Of a stretch of 47,041 nt of DNA, positions 14,244 through 28,101 are shown one piece after another. Source of the DNA: Candidatus Pantoea edessiphila (GTDB lineage: Bacteria > Pseudomonadota > Gammaproteobacteria > Enterobacterales > Enterobacteriaceae); assembly GCF_002933345.1 (NCBI RefSeq), contig NZ_PDKR01000006.1, positions 1-47,041 of the forward strand, in the 5' to 3' direction. The translations under genes were made by a program, and so were the position numbers. The notes beneath the pieces were generated by a model. The model had not been told where the DNA came from, made no database searches, and saw only the letters and a list, made by a program, of their open reading frames with translations. Numbering within the stretch: the first letter of the stretch is position 1; every line of letters begins with the position of its first letter.

Positions 14244-14780
14244 TTATCCTCGAAAACCTTCGGGAATATTAAGATTTTGGTTTGTTAGTTGTATAATATG
14301 GTTTTTTTGTTTATCAAAATTATTTGCACGACTAATTTGTAAGCTACGTGCTAATTTTTGTTGCCATTGAACATGATGAAATAAACTACCTTCAGCATTC
14401 CAATAAGATATAAATATTGACAACTCAGCACTTGTGACCGGCTTGTTTAATGTTATACCCCAAATAGCAGCCTGACGTATGAAATCATTATCAGGTTTCC
14501 AACCATCGTACATAGCATATTTACCGATTGGTGTATATATATCTGAATTAATCTTATAATTATTAAAATTATTATCTATCAACATATTATTGTTCTGTTT
14601 TGACATGGCTTCTAAATTTAATAATTCAGCTAAACGTTTCGGCGTAATAGCATACATAACTGGATGATAGTTCTTTAAAATAGTTAAAATACCTTTTTCA
14701 CTTTTTCTTAAAGAATTAACTGGATTTTGACAAAATGAACTTAGACTTATAATTGTTGAACTTAAAATTTTTGTTGGCAT
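14244..14780 (-). CDS. dnaT: Primosomal protein DnaT
   Basis: This 178-residue protein acts with PriA/PriB in loading DnaB-DnaC at stalled forks. Motifs shared with E. coli DnaT (179 aa) are YAITPKRLAELLNLE, the IGKYAMYDGWKPD segment, FHHVQWQQKLARSLQI and the terminal IPEGFRG. The N-terminal part is poorly conserved. It is directly upstream of dnaC. Keeping dnaT and dnaC suggests replication restart still works in this reduced genome. Confidence 0.94.
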   Translation of the reverse strand: MPTKILSSTIISLSSFCQNPVNSLRKSEKGILTILKNYHPVMYAITPKRLAELLNLEAMSKQNNNMLIDNNFNNYKINSDIYTPIGKYAMYDGWKPDNDFIRQAAIWGITLNKPVTSAELSIFISYWNAEGSLFHHVQWQQKLARSLQISRANNFDKQKNHIIQLTNQNLNIPEGFRG

Positions 14781-15099
14781 TAAGAAACCTGGTATAAATT
14801 AAGAAATATGTAAGTTTAACGATACCTAAAACAATTATAAAAACATAAAATTAAAACTAACGTATATCTTTATTTCTTATTTTTTTGAAATTGTTTAGGA
14901 GGATTTAAAATCATTAAAAATTTATTGGATCAAACATCGTAATTACTTATTTAGTATTTAAAATAGTTTAATATTTTATATAGCTAATTTTTTTTGTTAT
15001 TATAAAAAGATAATAAGTAAAGATATTTAAATTCATTATAATCAAATATCTATGTAATTTTAAAGTCATTAGTATATTCATTTAAATATTAAATTTACA
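14781..15099. other. Spacer between gyrB and dnaT with an orphan Shine-Dalgarno
   Basis: This 319-bp A/T stretch must carry the dnaTC promoter on the minus strand. On the plus strand a perfect AGGAGG (14897-14902) sits 7 nt before an ATC codon. From there an 11-codon frame closes at 14942. No recognisable gene is present. Confidence 0.5.
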
Positions 15100-17520
<2,421 letters not shown>

Positions 17521-17691
17521 TCATTAATTAATTATGGATATAACTAGATTACTTTATTCATTTAAATCATATTAATTATAATAGTTAACATATAAATTTC
17601 CTATTTTAATATAATAAGTTAATTATATCAAATATGAAATATTGACTTCAACTTAAATCATTGATTTATAGATTTATGATAAAACATGAAT

Positions 17692-18789
17692 TTATATCCG
17701 TATTGGCATTACAATATAAGAAGCGAATGGATTTTTTATATCTTCAATATGAATTCTAGATATAGAATCAATAAAAGATAGGCGTACTTCCTCACATTTT
17801 AATACATTTAATATATCTATAACATAGAAAACATTAAAACATATTTCTAATTCATCACCATGATAACCAATTTCTAATATTTCTTCTGATTCTTCATTAT
17901 TAGAATTATTTGATGTAATCTTTAATTGATTTTTAGTAATATTTAAACGAACACCTTTAAATTTTTCGCAAGAAATAATAGCTGATCGAGATAATGCTTG
18001 TTTTAATAAAATACAATCTATATCTAAGAATTTATCATAATTATTTTTTAATACTTTTTTATAATCAGGAAAAGAACCATCAATTAGTCTAGATGTAAAA
18101 ACAATTTCTTTTGTATAAACTCTAATATTATTAGAACCAATTTGTATTTTTAAATTTGTGTTTTCTCCGTTTAATAAACGTGCTAATTCAACTACACCCT
18201 TGCGTGGTACTATTACGGAATAATTTGGTAATATATAATCAATTTTGATAAAACAAGTTGCTAAACGATGACCATCTGTAGCTACAGCACGAATTTTTTT
18301 ATCACTTGTCTCCAACATTATTCCGTTTAAGTAATGACGTATATCTTGATATCCCATTGAAAATTTAGTTAATTCAATTAAGTTTTTTAAATTACTTTGT
18401 AATAAATTAAATTCTACTTCAATATGCCAATCATCTAAATTTGGGAAATTTTCAGACGATAATGTAGATAAAGAAAAACGACTGCAACCAGAACTGATCA
18501 ACATACGATTATTTTTTGATTCAATATTAATTAAAGATCCTTTAGGAAGACTTCGACATATCTCTAAAAACTTTCGTCCAGGTACTGTAATAGATCCTAA
18601 TTGATCCGATTTTATATCTATACTAGTAACCATTTCTATTTCTAGATCAGTTGCTGTTAAAAATAGAAATTTATCGTTTACTTCTATTAATATATTTCCA
18701 ATAATTGGTTTTATTGGACGACTACTTATTAGACTACTTATCTGTTGTAATGGTTTAATTAATTTTTCTCTTTCAATAATTATTTTCAT
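17692..18789 (-). CDS. dnaN: DNA polymerase III beta sliding clamp
   Basis: This 365-residue ring clamp tethers polymerase III to DNA (366 in E. coli). It begins MKIIIEREKLIKPLQQI and ends in the typical YIVMPIRI. The three-domain pattern is visible, including GYQDIRHYLNGIML and ATDGHRLA. I choose ATG 18789, which has AAGAA at a good distance, over ATG 18798, only 2 nt after the dnaA stop. dnaA and dnaN are evidently one transcript. Confidence 0.96.
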   Translation of the reverse strand: MKIIIEREKLIKPLQQISSLISSRPIKPIIGNILIEVNDKFLFLTATDLEIEMVTSIDIKSDQLGSITVPGRKFLEICRSLPKGSLINIESKNNRMLISSGCSRFSLSTLSSENFPNLDDWHIEVEFNLLQSNLKNLIELTKFSMGYQDIRHYLNGIMLETSDKKIRAVATDGHRLATCFIKIDYILPNYSVIVPRKGVVELARLLNGENTNLKIQIGSNNIRVYTKEIVFTSRLIDGSFPDYKKVLKNNYDKFLDIDCILLKQALSRSAIISCEKFKGVRLNITKNQLKITSNNSNNEESEEILEIGYHGDELEICFNVFYVIDILNVLKCEEVRLSFIDSISRIHIEDIKNPFASYIVMPIRI

Positions 18790-18800
18790 AAAATACATTC

Positions 18801-20207
18801 TTAATAAGATATTTTTTTAATAAGGTTAAAATAATCTATTTTTATATCATAATTATCCATACATAATTTTCTAATTTTACGACAAGCGTGAAGTACTGTA
18901 GTATGATCACGTCCTCCAAAAGACCTTCCTATTTCTGGTAAACTGTGATTAGTAAGTTCTTTTGCTATTGCCATAGCAATTTGACGAGGGCGTGTAAACA
19001 ATTGAGACCGATTTTTAGATATCACGTCTGAAATTTTTATTTTATAATATTCGGCTACCTGTTTTTGAATATTATGAATTGTTATTAATTTATTTTGTAA
19101 AGATAATGAATCTTGTATTACTTTACGTACAAAATCTATATTAATAGCACATCCTATGAAGTTAGCATTAGCTATTATACGGTTTAAAGCACCTTCAAGT
19201 TCACGTACATTGGAATGCAAATTTCTTGCAATAAAAAAAGCTACATCATCTGGTAAGATGATGTTTTTTTCATTGGCTTTTTTCATTAATATTTTTATAC
19301 GAGTTTCTAATTCAGGAGGATCAATAGCTATAGTTAATCCACATTCAAAACGTGATTTTAAACGACTTTCAATGCCTTGAAGTTCTTTTGGATAACGATC
19401 TGAAGTAATGATCATTTGTTGATTACCTTCTAGTAATGCATTAAATGTATGAAAAAATTCTTCTTGAGATCTTTCTTTATTAGCAAAAAACTGTATATCA
19501 TCAACAAGTAAAGCATCTACAGAACGATAATAACATTTAAAGTCTTCAATAGCCTTGTTTTTTAAAGCTTTTACCATGTTTTGAACAAAAAGCTCTGAAT
19601 GTATATAAATTAATTTTATATTTATTATTTTTTTTATAATTTTATTACCTACGGCATGCAATAAATGTGTTTTACCAAGTCCTGTTCCACCATAAATAAA
19701 TAAAGGATTATATTTTATATTCCTATTATTTCTTACTATTTGACTGTTTGCTATTTGATATGCAGCAATCCGTGCTAATTTATTAGATTTGCCTTCTATG
19801 AAGTTATCAAAATTATATTTTTTATTTAAAGTAGAATTATAAGAGGTATTAGATTGTATTAAAATATCATTCCAAATAGATGAGCTAAATTTTTTATTTT
19901 TATATTTTTTTTTTATCGATGTAATAGGTATTTCTATCTTTACTGTGGTATTTTTTTCTATATTACAAATTCCAACCTTAAAGTTTAATAATGGCGCATT
20001 AATGCCACAGAATTCTTGCATTAATTCATTTATATTTTTATAGTATTTATCTTTAACCCAGTCAAGTACAAATCGATTTGGAGCATATAAGGCAAGAATA
20101 TTTTTATTTAGTTTAGCTTTTAATGGACGAATCCACATACTGAATTCAGTAGCAGGAAGCTGATCCTGTAAACGGGAAAGACATTGTTGCCAAATCTTAA
20201 TTGACAC
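18801..20207 (-). CDS. dnaA: Chromosomal replication initiator DnaA
   Basis: This 468-residue initiator (467 in E. coli) binds DnaA boxes and melts the origin. Domain I ([24 protein letters not shown]) and a variable domain II are followed by AAA+ domain III, with Walker A GGTGLGKT at 173-180 and Walker B LLVDDIQF. Domain IV carries the [15 protein letters not shown] signature that reads DNA. I choose GTG 20207 because GGAG lies 7 nt upstream, the N-terminus then matches E. coli, and E. coli dnaA also starts with GTG. Some insect symbionts have lost dnaA; here it looks fully functional. Confidence 0.97.
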   Translation of the reverse strand: MSIKIWQQCLSRLQDQLPATEFSMWIRPLKAKLNKNILALYAPNRFVLDWVKDKYYKNINELMQEFCGINAPLLNFKVGICNIEKNTTVKIEIPITSIKKKYKNKKFSSSIWNDILIQSNTSYNSTLNKKYNFDNFIEGKSNKLARIAAYQIANSQIVRNNRNIKYNPLFIYGGTGLGKTHLLHAVGNKIIKKIINIKLIYIHSELFVQNMVKALKNKAIEDFKCYYRSVDALLVDDIQFFANKERSQEEFFHTFNALLEGNQQMIITSDRYPKELQGIESRLKSRFECGLTIAIDPPELETRIKILMKKANEKNIILPDDVAFFIARNLHSNVRELEGALNRIIANANFIGCAINIDFVRKVIQDSLSLQNKLITIHNIQKQVAEYYKIKISDVISKNRSQLFTRPRQIAMAIAKELTNHSLPEIGRSFGGRDHTTVLHACRKIRKLCMDNYDIKIDYFNLIKKISY

Positions 20208-20223
20208 TTTACACTCCAAGTCG

Positions 20224-20269
20224 TACCATTTTATGGTATTTAAATTAATATTGAGATAATATTAATTTA
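20224..20269 (-). promoter_or_regulatory. Two hairpins in the dnaA leader
   Basis: In the dnaA transcript a perfect 12-bp stem with a 5-nt loop (arms 20241-20252 and 20258-20269) is followed by a 6-bp stem with a 3-nt loop (TACCAT/ATGGTA, 20224-20238). The second hairpin ends just before the GGAG of the GTG start, so it could affect initiation. The role is inferred from position only. Confidence 0.45.
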
Positions 20270-20476
20270 TTTACGGTTTACATGTATATGGTCTGGTCTA
20301 TCTCAATCATTAAAAAATATAGCTTTCCTCTTGCAGTAATATAGACAGCGAATATAGAATTTATTACTTTAAATTTAATAACTTTTTGATGATACCATTA
20401 ATCATGTATATCTATAAACTTATATTTACTTTTTATATTAAAATAAGTAGCATGCATTATCGAAAGTAAAATTAAT

Positions 20477-20505
20477 TTGATCTCATATTCAATAAAGCTT
20501 ATATT
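20477..20505 (+). promoter_or_regulatory. Candidate rpmH operon promoter
   Basis: TTGATC (20477-20482) and TATATT (20500-20505) are separated by 17 nt, about 100 nt before rpmH. This fits a sigma-70 promoter for the rpmH-rnpA-yidD-yidC-mnmE group. In such A/T sequence chance matches are common. Confidence 0.4.
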
Positions 20506-20608
20506 ATTTATATAAAAATTCTAAAGAACAATATTTAATTTAGTCAACAAAATATATTATTAAATATGTTATTTTATAAATTTCTTAAATCTTAAGGTTA
20601 AATAAATT

Positions 20609-20755
20609 ATGAAACGCACCTATCAACCTTCAGTTTTAAAACGTAATCGTTCACATGGTTTTCGTGCACGTATGTCTACTAAAAAAGGTCGTAAAATTTT
20701 AGCTAATAGACGTGCTAAAGGACGTATTCGTCTAACTATTTCTAAACGTTTTTAG
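20609..20755 (+). CDS. rpmH: 50S ribosomal protein L34
   Basis: This 48-residue basic ribosomal protein begins [20 protein letters not shown] and continues [19 protein letters not shown]. It is almost unchanged from E. coli L34 (46 aa) apart from a two-residue C-terminal extension (RF after TISK). An AAGG lies upstream of the ATG. It leads the operon that also carries rnpA 20 nt downstream, as in most bacteria. Confidence 0.97.
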   Translation: MKRTYQPSVLKRNRSHGFRARMSTKKGRKILANRRAKGRIRLTISKRF

Positions 20756-20775
20756 TATTATTTAATTTTATAATT

Positions 20776-21126
20776 ATGTCTAATTTACATTTTCCAAAAA
20801 AATTGCGATTACTAACTTCCAATGAATTTTGTTTCGTATTTGAAAAACCTCAATGTGCCCATTCATCGAAACTTATTATATTTGGACGTCTTAATAAATT
20901 TAAATATCCACGTATTGGGCTTACTATTGCTAAAAAATATGTTAAACTCGCTCATGAACGTAACAGAATTAAAAGATTAATTAGAGAAAGTTTTCGTTTA
21001 AAACAGTATGATTTACCAATTAAAGATTTTGTTATAGTAGCTAAAAAAGGAATTTGTACTGTTGATAATCATATTTTATTTTGCATATTGGAGAGATTAT
21101 GGACTCATCATTGTCAGTTGTCTTAA
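20776..21126 (+). CDS. rnpA: Ribonuclease P protein component
   Basis: This 116-residue protein helps the RNase P RNA bind precursor tRNAs to trim their 5' ends (119 in E. coli). The RNR motif is in [16 protein letters not shown], and LRLLTSNEF and the C-terminal FVIVAKKG block are conserved. Its 3' end overlaps yidD by 28 nt, the usual arrangement. Confidence 0.96.
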   Translation: MSNLHFPKKLRLLTSNEFCFVFEKPQCAHSSKLIIFGRLNKFKYPRIGLTIAKKYVKLAHERNRIKRLIRESFRLKQYDLPIKDFVIVAKKGICTVDNHILFCILERLWTHHCQLS

Positions 21127-21341
21127 GATCATTAATAATGATGATACGTATTTATCAGGTTGTTATTACCTCTTTTTTAAATCCATGTTGTAGGTTTTAT
21201 CCTACTTGTTCTCAATATGGTATTGAATCACTAGTAAGATTTGGATTAGTGAAAGGAATTTATTTAATTTTAAAACGTATATTTAAATGTCATCCTCTTA
21301 GGAATGGTGGTTATGATCCTGTACCATCAAAAAAATACTAA
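21099..21341 (+). CDS. yidD: Membrane protein insertion efficiency factor YidD
   Basis: This 80-residue membrane-associated protein is thought to assist YidC-dependent insertion. It carries the family pattern [14 protein letters not shown], then a basic amphipathic stretch and [13 protein letters not shown]. The start at ATG 21099 has GGAGAG 3 nt upstream and lies inside the end of rnpA. The open frame upstream to 21081 lacks an SD. Confidence 0.95.
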   Translation: MDSSLSVVLRSLIMMIRIYQVVITSFLNPCCRFYPTCSQYGIESLVRFGLVKGIYLILKRIFKCHPLRNGGYDPVPSKKY

Positions 21342-21365
21342 TTATTAAAGTAGAGAATATTAAAG

Positions 21366-22991
21366 ATGGATTCACAACGTAATCTTTTTTTGATTGTTTT
21401 TTTATTATTATTTATTGTTATATGGCAAATTTGGCAAACAGATCATAATATGCAGTTATTTGAAAGTCAAAAATTAAAAAACGATAATACTGAGAATTTA
21501 TCTAATAGGAGTCCAAACACAAATATTGTGATTAAAAATAAAAATCAGGATATATTTGTAAAAACTGATTTATTTGCATTAAATATTAATACCAATGGAG
21601 GAGATATTTATCAATCGGAGTTATTAAATTTTCCAGAGAAACTTGATTCTAATAAACATCTTAAATTACTTAAAACCAATCCATTATTTTTATATCAAGT
21701 ACAAACAGGTTTGATTGGTCCAGATGGTACAGATAATTTAGATAAGAACGTGCGTCCTATATTTGTAGCAAAAAAGAATCATTTTGAAATGTTAAAAGGA
21801 CAAAATGAACTACAAGTACCAATGGTTTTTGTAAGCAAGAAAGGAATAATATATACTAAAACATTTATATTTAAGCGAGGAGAATACATTGTTAATGTTC
21901 GTTATAAAATTAATAATGTTACTAGAAAATTCATTAAATTATCAATGTTTAGCCAATTACAACAAACAGCAAAATCAATAAAAGACAATAATCTTAGCAA
22001 TAATTTTACTTTACATACTTATCGTGGTGCTGCTTATTCCACCGACAATATTAAGTACCATAAATATAAATTTAATAATATATTAGAAGATAAAAACCTA
22101 AGCATGGAAACAAAAAGAGGTTGGGTAGCAATGATACAACAATATTTTGCAACGGCTTGGATTGTCAATAATAAAGATATAAGTACTATTTATACTAATA
22201 GTATTGATAACAATATAGCAGTTATAGGTTACCAATCTTCGCCAATGATTATTCCTGCTGGTACTGAGAAGTGTATTTCTAGTACACTATGGATGGGTCC
22301 AGAACTACAAGATGAAATGGCTGTTCTTGCTCCTAATCTTAACTTAACTGTAGATTATGGTTGGTTATGGTTTATTTCAAGACCGCTATTTAAATTATTA
22401 AAATTTATCCATAGTTCTGTTAATAATTGGGGTTTTTCTATTATAATTATTACTTTTATAGTACGTGGAATTATGTATCCATTAACCAAAGCTCAATATT
22501 TATCCATGGCCAAGATGCGTAAACTTCAACCTAAAATTAAAAAAATACAAGAAAATTTAAAGGATGATAAGCAGAAAATGAGTCAGGAAATGATGGCTTT
22601 ATATAAAGAAGAAAAAGTAAATCCTCTTGGAGGTTGTTTACCCTTGCTGATTCAAATGCCTATTTTTCTTGCTCTTTATTACATGCTTTCAAATTCAGTA
22701 GAATTAAGACATGCTCCTTTTATTTTTTGGATTCGTGATTTGTCTTCACAGGATCCTTATTATATATTACCAATTTTAATGGGTATCACTATGTTTTTTA
22801 TTCAAAAAATGTCTCCTGTAAACGTTACTGATCCGATACAACAAAAATTTATGATTTATATGCCTATGATCTTTTCAATGTTCTTTTTATGGTTTCCATC
22901 AGGTTTAGTTATATATTATATTATCAGTAATTTAGTAACTATTATGCAACAACAAGTAATATTCCGGAGTTTAAAAGAATATGGTTTTTAA
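21366..22991 (+). CDS. yidC: Membrane protein insertase YidC
   Basis: This 541-residue inner-membrane insertase (548 in E. coli) inserts proteins such as subunit c of the ATP synthase, alone or with SecYEG. It has an N-terminal membrane anchor and a large periplasmic beta-sandwich (about 60-340). A conserved five-helix core follows, with the functional Arg in [11 protein letters not shown] and the cytoplasmic loop [15 protein letters not shown]. The core is well conserved; the periplasmic domain is divergent. It overlaps the first possible mnmE start. Confidence 0.97.
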   Translation: MDSQRNLFLIVFLLLFIVIWQIWQTDHNMQLFESQKLKNDNTENLSNRSPNTNIVIKNKNQDIFVKTDLFALNINTNGGDIYQSELLNFPEKLDSNKHLKLLKTNPLFLYQVQTGLIGPDGTDNLDKNVRPIFVAKKNHFEMLKGQNELQVPMVFVSKKGIIYTKTFIFKRGEYIVNVRYKINNVTRKFIKLSMFSQLQQTAKSIKDNNLSNNFTLHTYRGAAYSTDNIKYHKYKFNNILEDKNLSMETKRGWVAMIQQYFATAWIVNNKDISTIYTNSIDNNIAVIGYQSSPMIIPAGTEKCISSTLWMGPELQDEMAVLAPNLNLTVDYGWLWFISRPLFKLLKFIHSSVNNWGFSIIIITFIVRGIMYPLTKAQYLSMAKMRKLQPKIKKIQENLKDDKQKMSQEMMALYKEEKVNPLGGCLPLLIQMPIFLALYYMLSNSVELRHAPFIFWIRDLSSQDPYYILPILMGITMFFIQKMSPVNVTDPIQQKFMIYMPMIFSMFFLWFPSGLVIYYIISNLVTIMQQQVIFRSLKEYGF

Positions 22992-23026
22992 TGAACCAAA
23001 AATTACATATAAAACATCATAATAAT

Positions 23027-24394
23027 ATGAACCAAATTGATACTATCGTTGCGCAAGCTACCCCCATAGGATATGGTGGCATAGGTATTTTACGTATTTC
23101 GGGAATGAAAACTTTAGAAATTACAAAAAAAGTATTAGGTAAAATTCCTAAACCAAGATATGCTGATTATTTAAATTTCAATAGTTTTGATGGAGGGATC
23201 ATAGACAAAGGAATTGCTTTATGGTTTCCTAAACCCAATTCTTTTACGGGTGAAGACGTATTAGAGCTTCATTGTCATGGTGGGCCTATAATTTTAGATT
23301 TATTATTAAAGTATATTTTGACATTTCCTAATGTGCGTATTGCAAAACCAGGTGAATTTTCTGAACGAGCTTTTTTAAATGAAAAAATTGATCTAACACA
23401 AGCAGAAGCGATTGCTGATTTAATTAAAGCCAATTCAGAGCAAGCAGCACGTTCTGCAATTAACTCCTTGCAAGGTGTATTCTCAACTCATATAAATAAA
23501 ATTATAAAAAATCTCATTGATTTAAGAGTTCAAATGGAAGCAGAAATTAATTTTCCTAATGAAGACATTCATTGCCTCTCCAATAATAAAATTAGAAAAA
23601 AAATTGACATTATTATAAATAATCTGAAGAAATTACTTTCTGAAGCTAATCAAGGTTGTTTATTAAATGAAGGCTTAACAGTTGTAATTACTGGCAATAC
23701 TAATGTTGGAAAATCCAGTTTATTTAATTTATTGGTAGGTATGGAAACTGCAATTGTTACTAACATTGCTGGGACTACACGTGACGTGCTGCATAAAAGT
23801 ATAAATATTGATGGAATACCTTTAAATATATTGGATACGGCAGGTCTGAGAGAATCTTATGATGATGAAGTTGAACGTATCGGGATTAAACGAGCTTTGT
23901 ATGAACTTAATAAAGCTGATTATGTTTTATTTATGGTGGATGGAACCAAGGTTGATACTAAAAAATCTGTAGAAATATTAAAAGAATTTTTGCTAACTTT
24001 GCAAAAACAACCGAAAATTACAATTATTAGAAATAAATCAGATATTACTGGAGAGCCGTTAGGTTTGACTGAAATCAGTGGTTTTTCAATAATTCATCTA
24101 TCAGCCTTAAAAGGAGATGGAATAAGATATTTATTAGACCATCTAAAACAAAAAATAGGATTTAAAAATACTATAGAAGGTAATTGTACTGCTCGTCGCC
24201 GTCATCTACAATCTTTAAAAATAGCATATAATTATTTGATAGAAAGCAAGAAAAAAATATCAGAATTTTATAATTACGAACTGATAGCTGAGGATTTATA
24301 CCTTGCTCAAAAAGAATTAAATACAATAACTGGTGTTTTCACTTCAGAAGATTTACTAAATAAAATTTTTTCTAGTTTTTGTATTGGTAAATAA
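23027..24394 (+). CDS. mnmE: tRNA modification GTPase MnmE
   Basis: This partner of MnmG in wobble uridine modification is 455 residues (454 in E. coli). It has the tetrahydrofolate-binding N-terminal domain ([19 protein letters not shown]) and the G-domain motifs [16 protein letters not shown] and NKSD. The C-terminal FCIGK has the catalytic Cys. From 23027 the start [10 protein letters not shown] aligns residue by residue with E. coli. An alternative ATG at 22991 overlaps the yidC stop (TAATG) and would add 12 residues by coupling, so the start is not fully settled. Confidence 0.95.
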   Translation: MNQIDTIVAQATPIGYGGIGILRISGMKTLEITKKVLGKIPKPRYADYLNFNSFDGGIIDKGIALWFPKPNSFTGEDVLELHCHGGPIILDLLLKYILTFPNVRIAKPGEFSERAFLNEKIDLTQAEAIADLIKANSEQAARSAINSLQGVFSTHINKIIKNLIDLRVQMEAEINFPNEDIHCLSNNKIRKKIDIIINNLKKLLSEANQGCLLNEGLTVVITGNTNVGKSSLFNLLVGMETAIVTNIAGTTRDVLHKSINIDGIPLNILDTAGLRESYDDEVERIGIKRALYELNKADYVLFMVDGTKVDTKKSVEILKEFLLTLQKQPKITIIRNKSDITGEPLGLTEISGFSIIHLSALKGDGIRYLLDHLKQKIGFKNTIEGNCTARRRHLQSLKIAYNYLIESKKKISEFYNYELIAEDLYLAQKELNTITGVFTSEDLLNKIFSSFCIGK

Positions 24395-24593
24395 TCTTTA
24401 TGTTTTTGAATATATTATTACAAAATAAATATATTGCTTTATTTAAAATAAAATTATTTATCTATTCTTGCATTGCAAGAAATTAAATATTCGTTTTCTA
24501 AGTGTTATGTAAAAATTTATTAAATAACAATCATTTTAATAATCTTATTATTGGTTGTTCTTTATTTAATATTAAATGAATTCAAAATTTATA

Positions 24594-25514
24594 ATGAAAA
24601 AATTTGATATAAAAACATTCCAAGGTTTAATTTTAACTTTGCAAGAATATTGGATGAGTTTAGGATTTATGCTTATTCAACCTTTGGATTTAGAAGTGGG
24701 TGCTGGGACTTCGCATCCTATTACTTGTTTACACGCACTCGGTCCTGAACCTATTGCGGCAGCTTACGTTCAACCCTCACGTAGACCAACCGATGGTCGT
24801 TACGGTATAAATCCAAATCGTTTGCAATATTATTTTCAATTTCAGGTTATTATAAAACCTTCTCCAAAAAACATTCAGGATTTATATTTAAACTCATTAA
24901 AAAAAATAGGGATAAATCCTTCTTTACAAGATATTCGTTTTATAGAAGATGATTGGGAAAATCAAACCTTAGGTGCTTGGGGATTAGGTTGGGAAGTTTT
25001 ACTTAATGGTATGGAAATTACTCAATTTACTTATTTCCAACAAATTGGTTGCCTTGATTGTAAACCTGTTACTGGTGAAATTACTTATGGTTTAGAAAGA
25101 ATTGCAATGTTTATACAAGATACTAATAATGTATATGATTTAATATGGAATAATGGTTTACATGGTATAATTACTTACGGAGATTTGTTTTATCAAAATG
25201 AAGTAGAACAATCAACTTATAATTTTAAGCATGATAATAATAGTTTTTTATTATCTTGTTTTGAACAATATGAAAAAGAAATTTTATATTTGCTAAGACT
25301 AAAAACTCCTTTACCCATTCCAGCTTATGAATTTATTTTAAAAGCAATTCATAATTTTAATTTATTAGATGCTCGTAAAGCTATTTCATCAACTGAACGC
25401 CAATGTTATATTTTACGTATTCGCAGTTTAACTAAAGCTGTGGCTGAAGCTTATTATATTTATCGTAAATCATTAGGTTTTCCACTATGTAATTTTAAAA
25501 AAATTAAGAGATGA
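24594..25514 (+). CDS. glyQ: Glycyl-tRNA synthetase alpha subunit
   Basis: This 306-residue catalytic subunit of the (alpha-beta)2 glycyl-tRNA synthetase charges tRNA-Gly. The class II signatures are clear: [29 protein letters not shown] and [13 protein letters not shown] choose ATG 24594 ([11 protein letters not shown]), matching E. coli (303 aa), over the in-frame ATG at 24576. It is followed after 2 nt by glyS. Confidence 0.97.
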   Translation: MKKFDIKTFQGLILTLQEYWMSLGFMLIQPLDLEVGAGTSHPITCLHALGPEPIAAAYVQPSRRPTDGRYGINPNRLQYYFQFQVIIKPSPKNIQDLYLNSLKKIGINPSLQDIRFIEDDWENQTLGAWGLGWEVLLNGMEITQFTYFQQIGCLDCKPVTGEITYGLERIAMFIQDTNNVYDLIWNNGLHGIITYGDLFYQNEVEQSTYNFKHDNNSFLLSCFEQYEKEILYLLRLKTPLPIPAYEFILKAIHNFNLLDARKAISSTERQCYILRIRSLTKAVAEAYYIYRKSLGFPLCNFKKIKR

Positions 25515-25516
25515 TA

Positions 25517-27622
25517 ATGAATGGAAAAACTTTATTAGTAGAAATTGGTACAGAGGAACTTCCACCAAAAATACTTCGTAATTTAGCAAAGTTATTCCTA
25601 GATTATGTAACTATTGAATTAAAACTTTTTCGTTTATCTTACGAAAAAGTTTTTTGGTTTGCATCACCTAGACGTTTAGCAATAAAAGTAATAAATTTAC
25701 AGATACAGCAACTTGATAGAATAATTGAAAAACGTGGTCCTATTTTAGCAAATGCATTTGATCTTAATGGGGATATGACAAAAGAAACTAAAAATTGGAT
25801 TACTAATAATAATATTATTAGTTCTAAAATTGAAACTTTACGTAATATCAAGGGTGAATGGTTGTTTGTTCGTAAAATAGTTAAAGGTCAAAAAACAGAA
25901 TTATTAATACCAATAATAATTGAAAAAACGCTAAAAAAAATATCTGCTCCAAAATTAATGAGATGGGGGGATAATAATATAAAATTTATTCGTCCTATTC
26001 ACACTATTACCATAATATTTGGTAAAAAGCTAATTTCAAGTATCATTTTAGGGATTAAATCTAAGAGAGTTATCTATGGCCATCGATTTATGGGTGATAG
26101 TAAGATTACTTTAGTTGATGCCGATCAATATCCTGAAATTATTTTAGAACGTGGTAAAGTAATTGCAGATTATGAAAAACGTAAAGAAATAATTAGAACA
26201 AATGCTAAGTTAATTGCAAGTAAATTAGGTGGCATAGTAGATTTGAGTAATGAATTATTAGATGAAGTTAATTCTTTAGTTGAATGGCCAGTCGTCTTTG
26301 CTGCAAATTTCAATAAAGAATTTCTTGGTATTCCTAATGAACTACTAGTTCACATCATAAAAAACAAACAAAAATATTTTCCAATTTATGATAATAAAGG
26401 AATATTATTACCTAGGTTTATTTTTGTAAGCAATATTGAATGTGATAATTCTAAGCAAATAATCATTGGTAATGAAAAAGTTTTACATTCCCGTCTAGTT
26501 GATGCTAAGTTCTTTTTTGATATTGATAAAAAAAATCGTTTATCAGATAATTTACATCTCTTAGATAAAATTATTTTTCATAATAAACTTGGTTCGTTAC
26601 AAGATAAAACAAAACGCATTATAAATTTGTCCAGATGGATTGCGTCTAAAATAGGTGCTGATATAAATCATTCCATGCGTGCAAGTTTACTTTCAAAATG
26701 CGATTTAATTACTAATATAGTATGTGAGTTTGCTGAAATGCAAGGTATAATAGGCATGTATTATGCGCGTTATGACGGTGAAATAGAAGATGTTTCAATT
26801 GCATTAAGTCAGCAATACAAACCATGTTTTTCTGGAGATATGATACCTTCTACTTTAATAGGATGTACATTATCAATATCAGATAAAATAGACACCATGG
26901 TAGGAATGTTTGGTATTAACCAATTTCCTAAAAGAAGTAAGGATCCCTTAGCGCTACGTCGTGCTGCATTTGGAGTATTACGTATAATTATTGAGATGAA
27001 TTTACCTTTAAATCTAAAACATATGGCACAAGAAGCAGTAAATATTTATAAAGGTATTTTAATTAATGATAATACTGTTAATGATCTTATAGATTTTATG
27101 TTTGCTCGTCTCCAAAAATTATATCTTGAAAATGGATTTAGTTTAGATGTGTTTCAAGCCGTTCTATCTGTACGTCCATTATATCCAGTAGATTTCGATC
27201 TACGTATGAAAGCACTATCTCACTTCCTTTCCCTTGACGAATCAACTGAATTAATAATTGTAAATAAACGTGTTAATAATTTTTTAACGAAGTCTAATAA
27301 TACAATCATAAACAATGAAATAAATTTATCTTTACTTAAACAAAAAGAAGAGATTGAGCTTGCAAATTATATATCTAAGTTAACAACTAAACTAAAACCT
27401 TATTTTACTCAAGGATTGTATAAAGAAGCTTTAATTGAATTAACAATGTTGAAAACAACTATTGATAATTTTTTTGATAAAGTAACAATTAATACTAATG
27501 ATTTTGCTGTATATCTTAATCGTTTAACATTATTAATGAAAATAAAAATACTTTTCCTTGAAGTTGCTGATATTTCTATCCTTAAGATAAGGAAGAAGAC
27601 GGATTTTATAAAAAAGGGATAA
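25517..27622 (+). CDS. glyS: Glycyl-tRNA synthetase beta subunit
   Basis: This 701-residue beta subunit (689 in E. coli) carries tRNA-binding domains, including the anticodon-binding region near the C-terminus. It opens with LLVEIGTEELPPK and contains EWPVVFAANF and the ALRRAAFGVLRI block. ATG 25517 gives an N-terminus matching E. coli. An ATG at 25511 overlaps the glyQ stop. The C-terminal half is rich in Lys, Asn and Ile and less conserved, but there is no frame break. Confidence 0.96.
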   Translation: MNGKTLLVEIGTEELPPKILRNLAKLFLDYVTIELKLFRLSYEKVFWFASPRRLAIKVINLQIQQLDRIIEKRGPILANAFDLNGDMTKETKNWITNNNIISSKIETLRNIKGEWLFVRKIVKGQKTELLIPIIIEKTLKKISAPKLMRWGDNNIKFIRPIHTITIIFGKKLISSIILGIKSKRVIYGHRFMGDSKITLVDADQYPEIILERGKVIADYEKRKEIIRTNAKLIASKLGGIVDLSNELLDEVNSLVEWPVVFAANFNKEFLGIPNELLVHIIKNKQKYFPIYDNKGILLPRFIFVSNIECDNSKQIIIGNEKVLHSRLVDAKFFFDIDKKNRLSDNLHLLDKIIFHNKLGSLQDKTKRIINLSRWIASKIGADINHSMRASLLSKCDLITNIVCEFAEMQGIIGMYYARYDGEIEDVSIALSQQYKPCFSGDMIPSTLIGCTLSISDKIDTMVGMFGINQFPKRSKDPLALRRAAFGVLRIIIEMNLPLNLKHMAQEAVNIYKGILINDNTVNDLIDFMFARLQKLYLENGFSLDVFQAVLSVRPLYPVDFDLRMKALSHFLSLDESTELIIVNKRVNNFLTKSNNTIINNEINLSLLKQKEEIELANYISKLTTKLKPYFTQGLYKEALIELTMLKTTIDNFFDKVTINTNDFAVYLNRLTLLMKIKILFLEVADISILKIRKKTDFIKKG

Positions 27623-28101
27623 TATAAAGCAACTGTTTTTATTAAAGAAATAAAATAATACTTAATTTACAAACTTTGTAAGTTTTATTCGATATATATT
27701 ATATTTTATTCGTTAACAAAACTCCCGGTGAATAGCAAACATAACATGTAACATTTTATTGTTATCATAATATCAAAAAAAGATCTATTAAAAAATTATT
27801 TTCAATTGTAGAAAATTATATTCACTATTCATGTATGATATTTTTTATATTAACTATAAAACTGTTAAATAGAACTAACTAGAAAAAATATAACAAGATA
27901 AGTGAATAATATAAGTCTAAATAAAATATTATTTAATAAAATTTATAAAATAATACAATAATTAAAAGTATATTTTATTTCTCTATTTTATAGAGATATA
28001 TCGTTATATTTATACAACTGATGTGTTCTCAAATTTTATTAAATGCGTCCTTATAATAAGGATTTATATTAAATATAACATATCAAAGGGAGATTAATAA
28101 T
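27623..28101. other. Spacer between glyS and sodA, no gene seen
   Basis: This 479-bp A/T sequence has a small island of ordinary composition near 27720-27740 (CTCCCGGTGAATAGC). It is not part of any long frame and may be gene debris. Small palindromes at 27980-27996 and 28048-28062 precede sodA; the latter includes TATAAT and could be part of its promoter. Confidence 0.4.

Larger units (their letters stand above)
20208..20608. other. Divergent dnaA / rpmH control region
   Basis: This 401-bp spacer separates divergently transcribed dnaA and rpmH. On the dnaA side it holds two hairpins (20241-20269 and 20224-20238). On the rpmH side it holds a good promoter candidate. I looked for DnaA boxes as expected for dnaA autoregulation and saw no close match. 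Confidence 0.55.

Noticed and set aside
22991-23026. Twelve-residue N-terminal extension of MnmE from ATG 22991
   Set aside because: It overlaps the yidC stop and could be coupled, but the extension has no homology and the ATG at 23027 aligns exactly with the E. coli start; kept as an alternative only.
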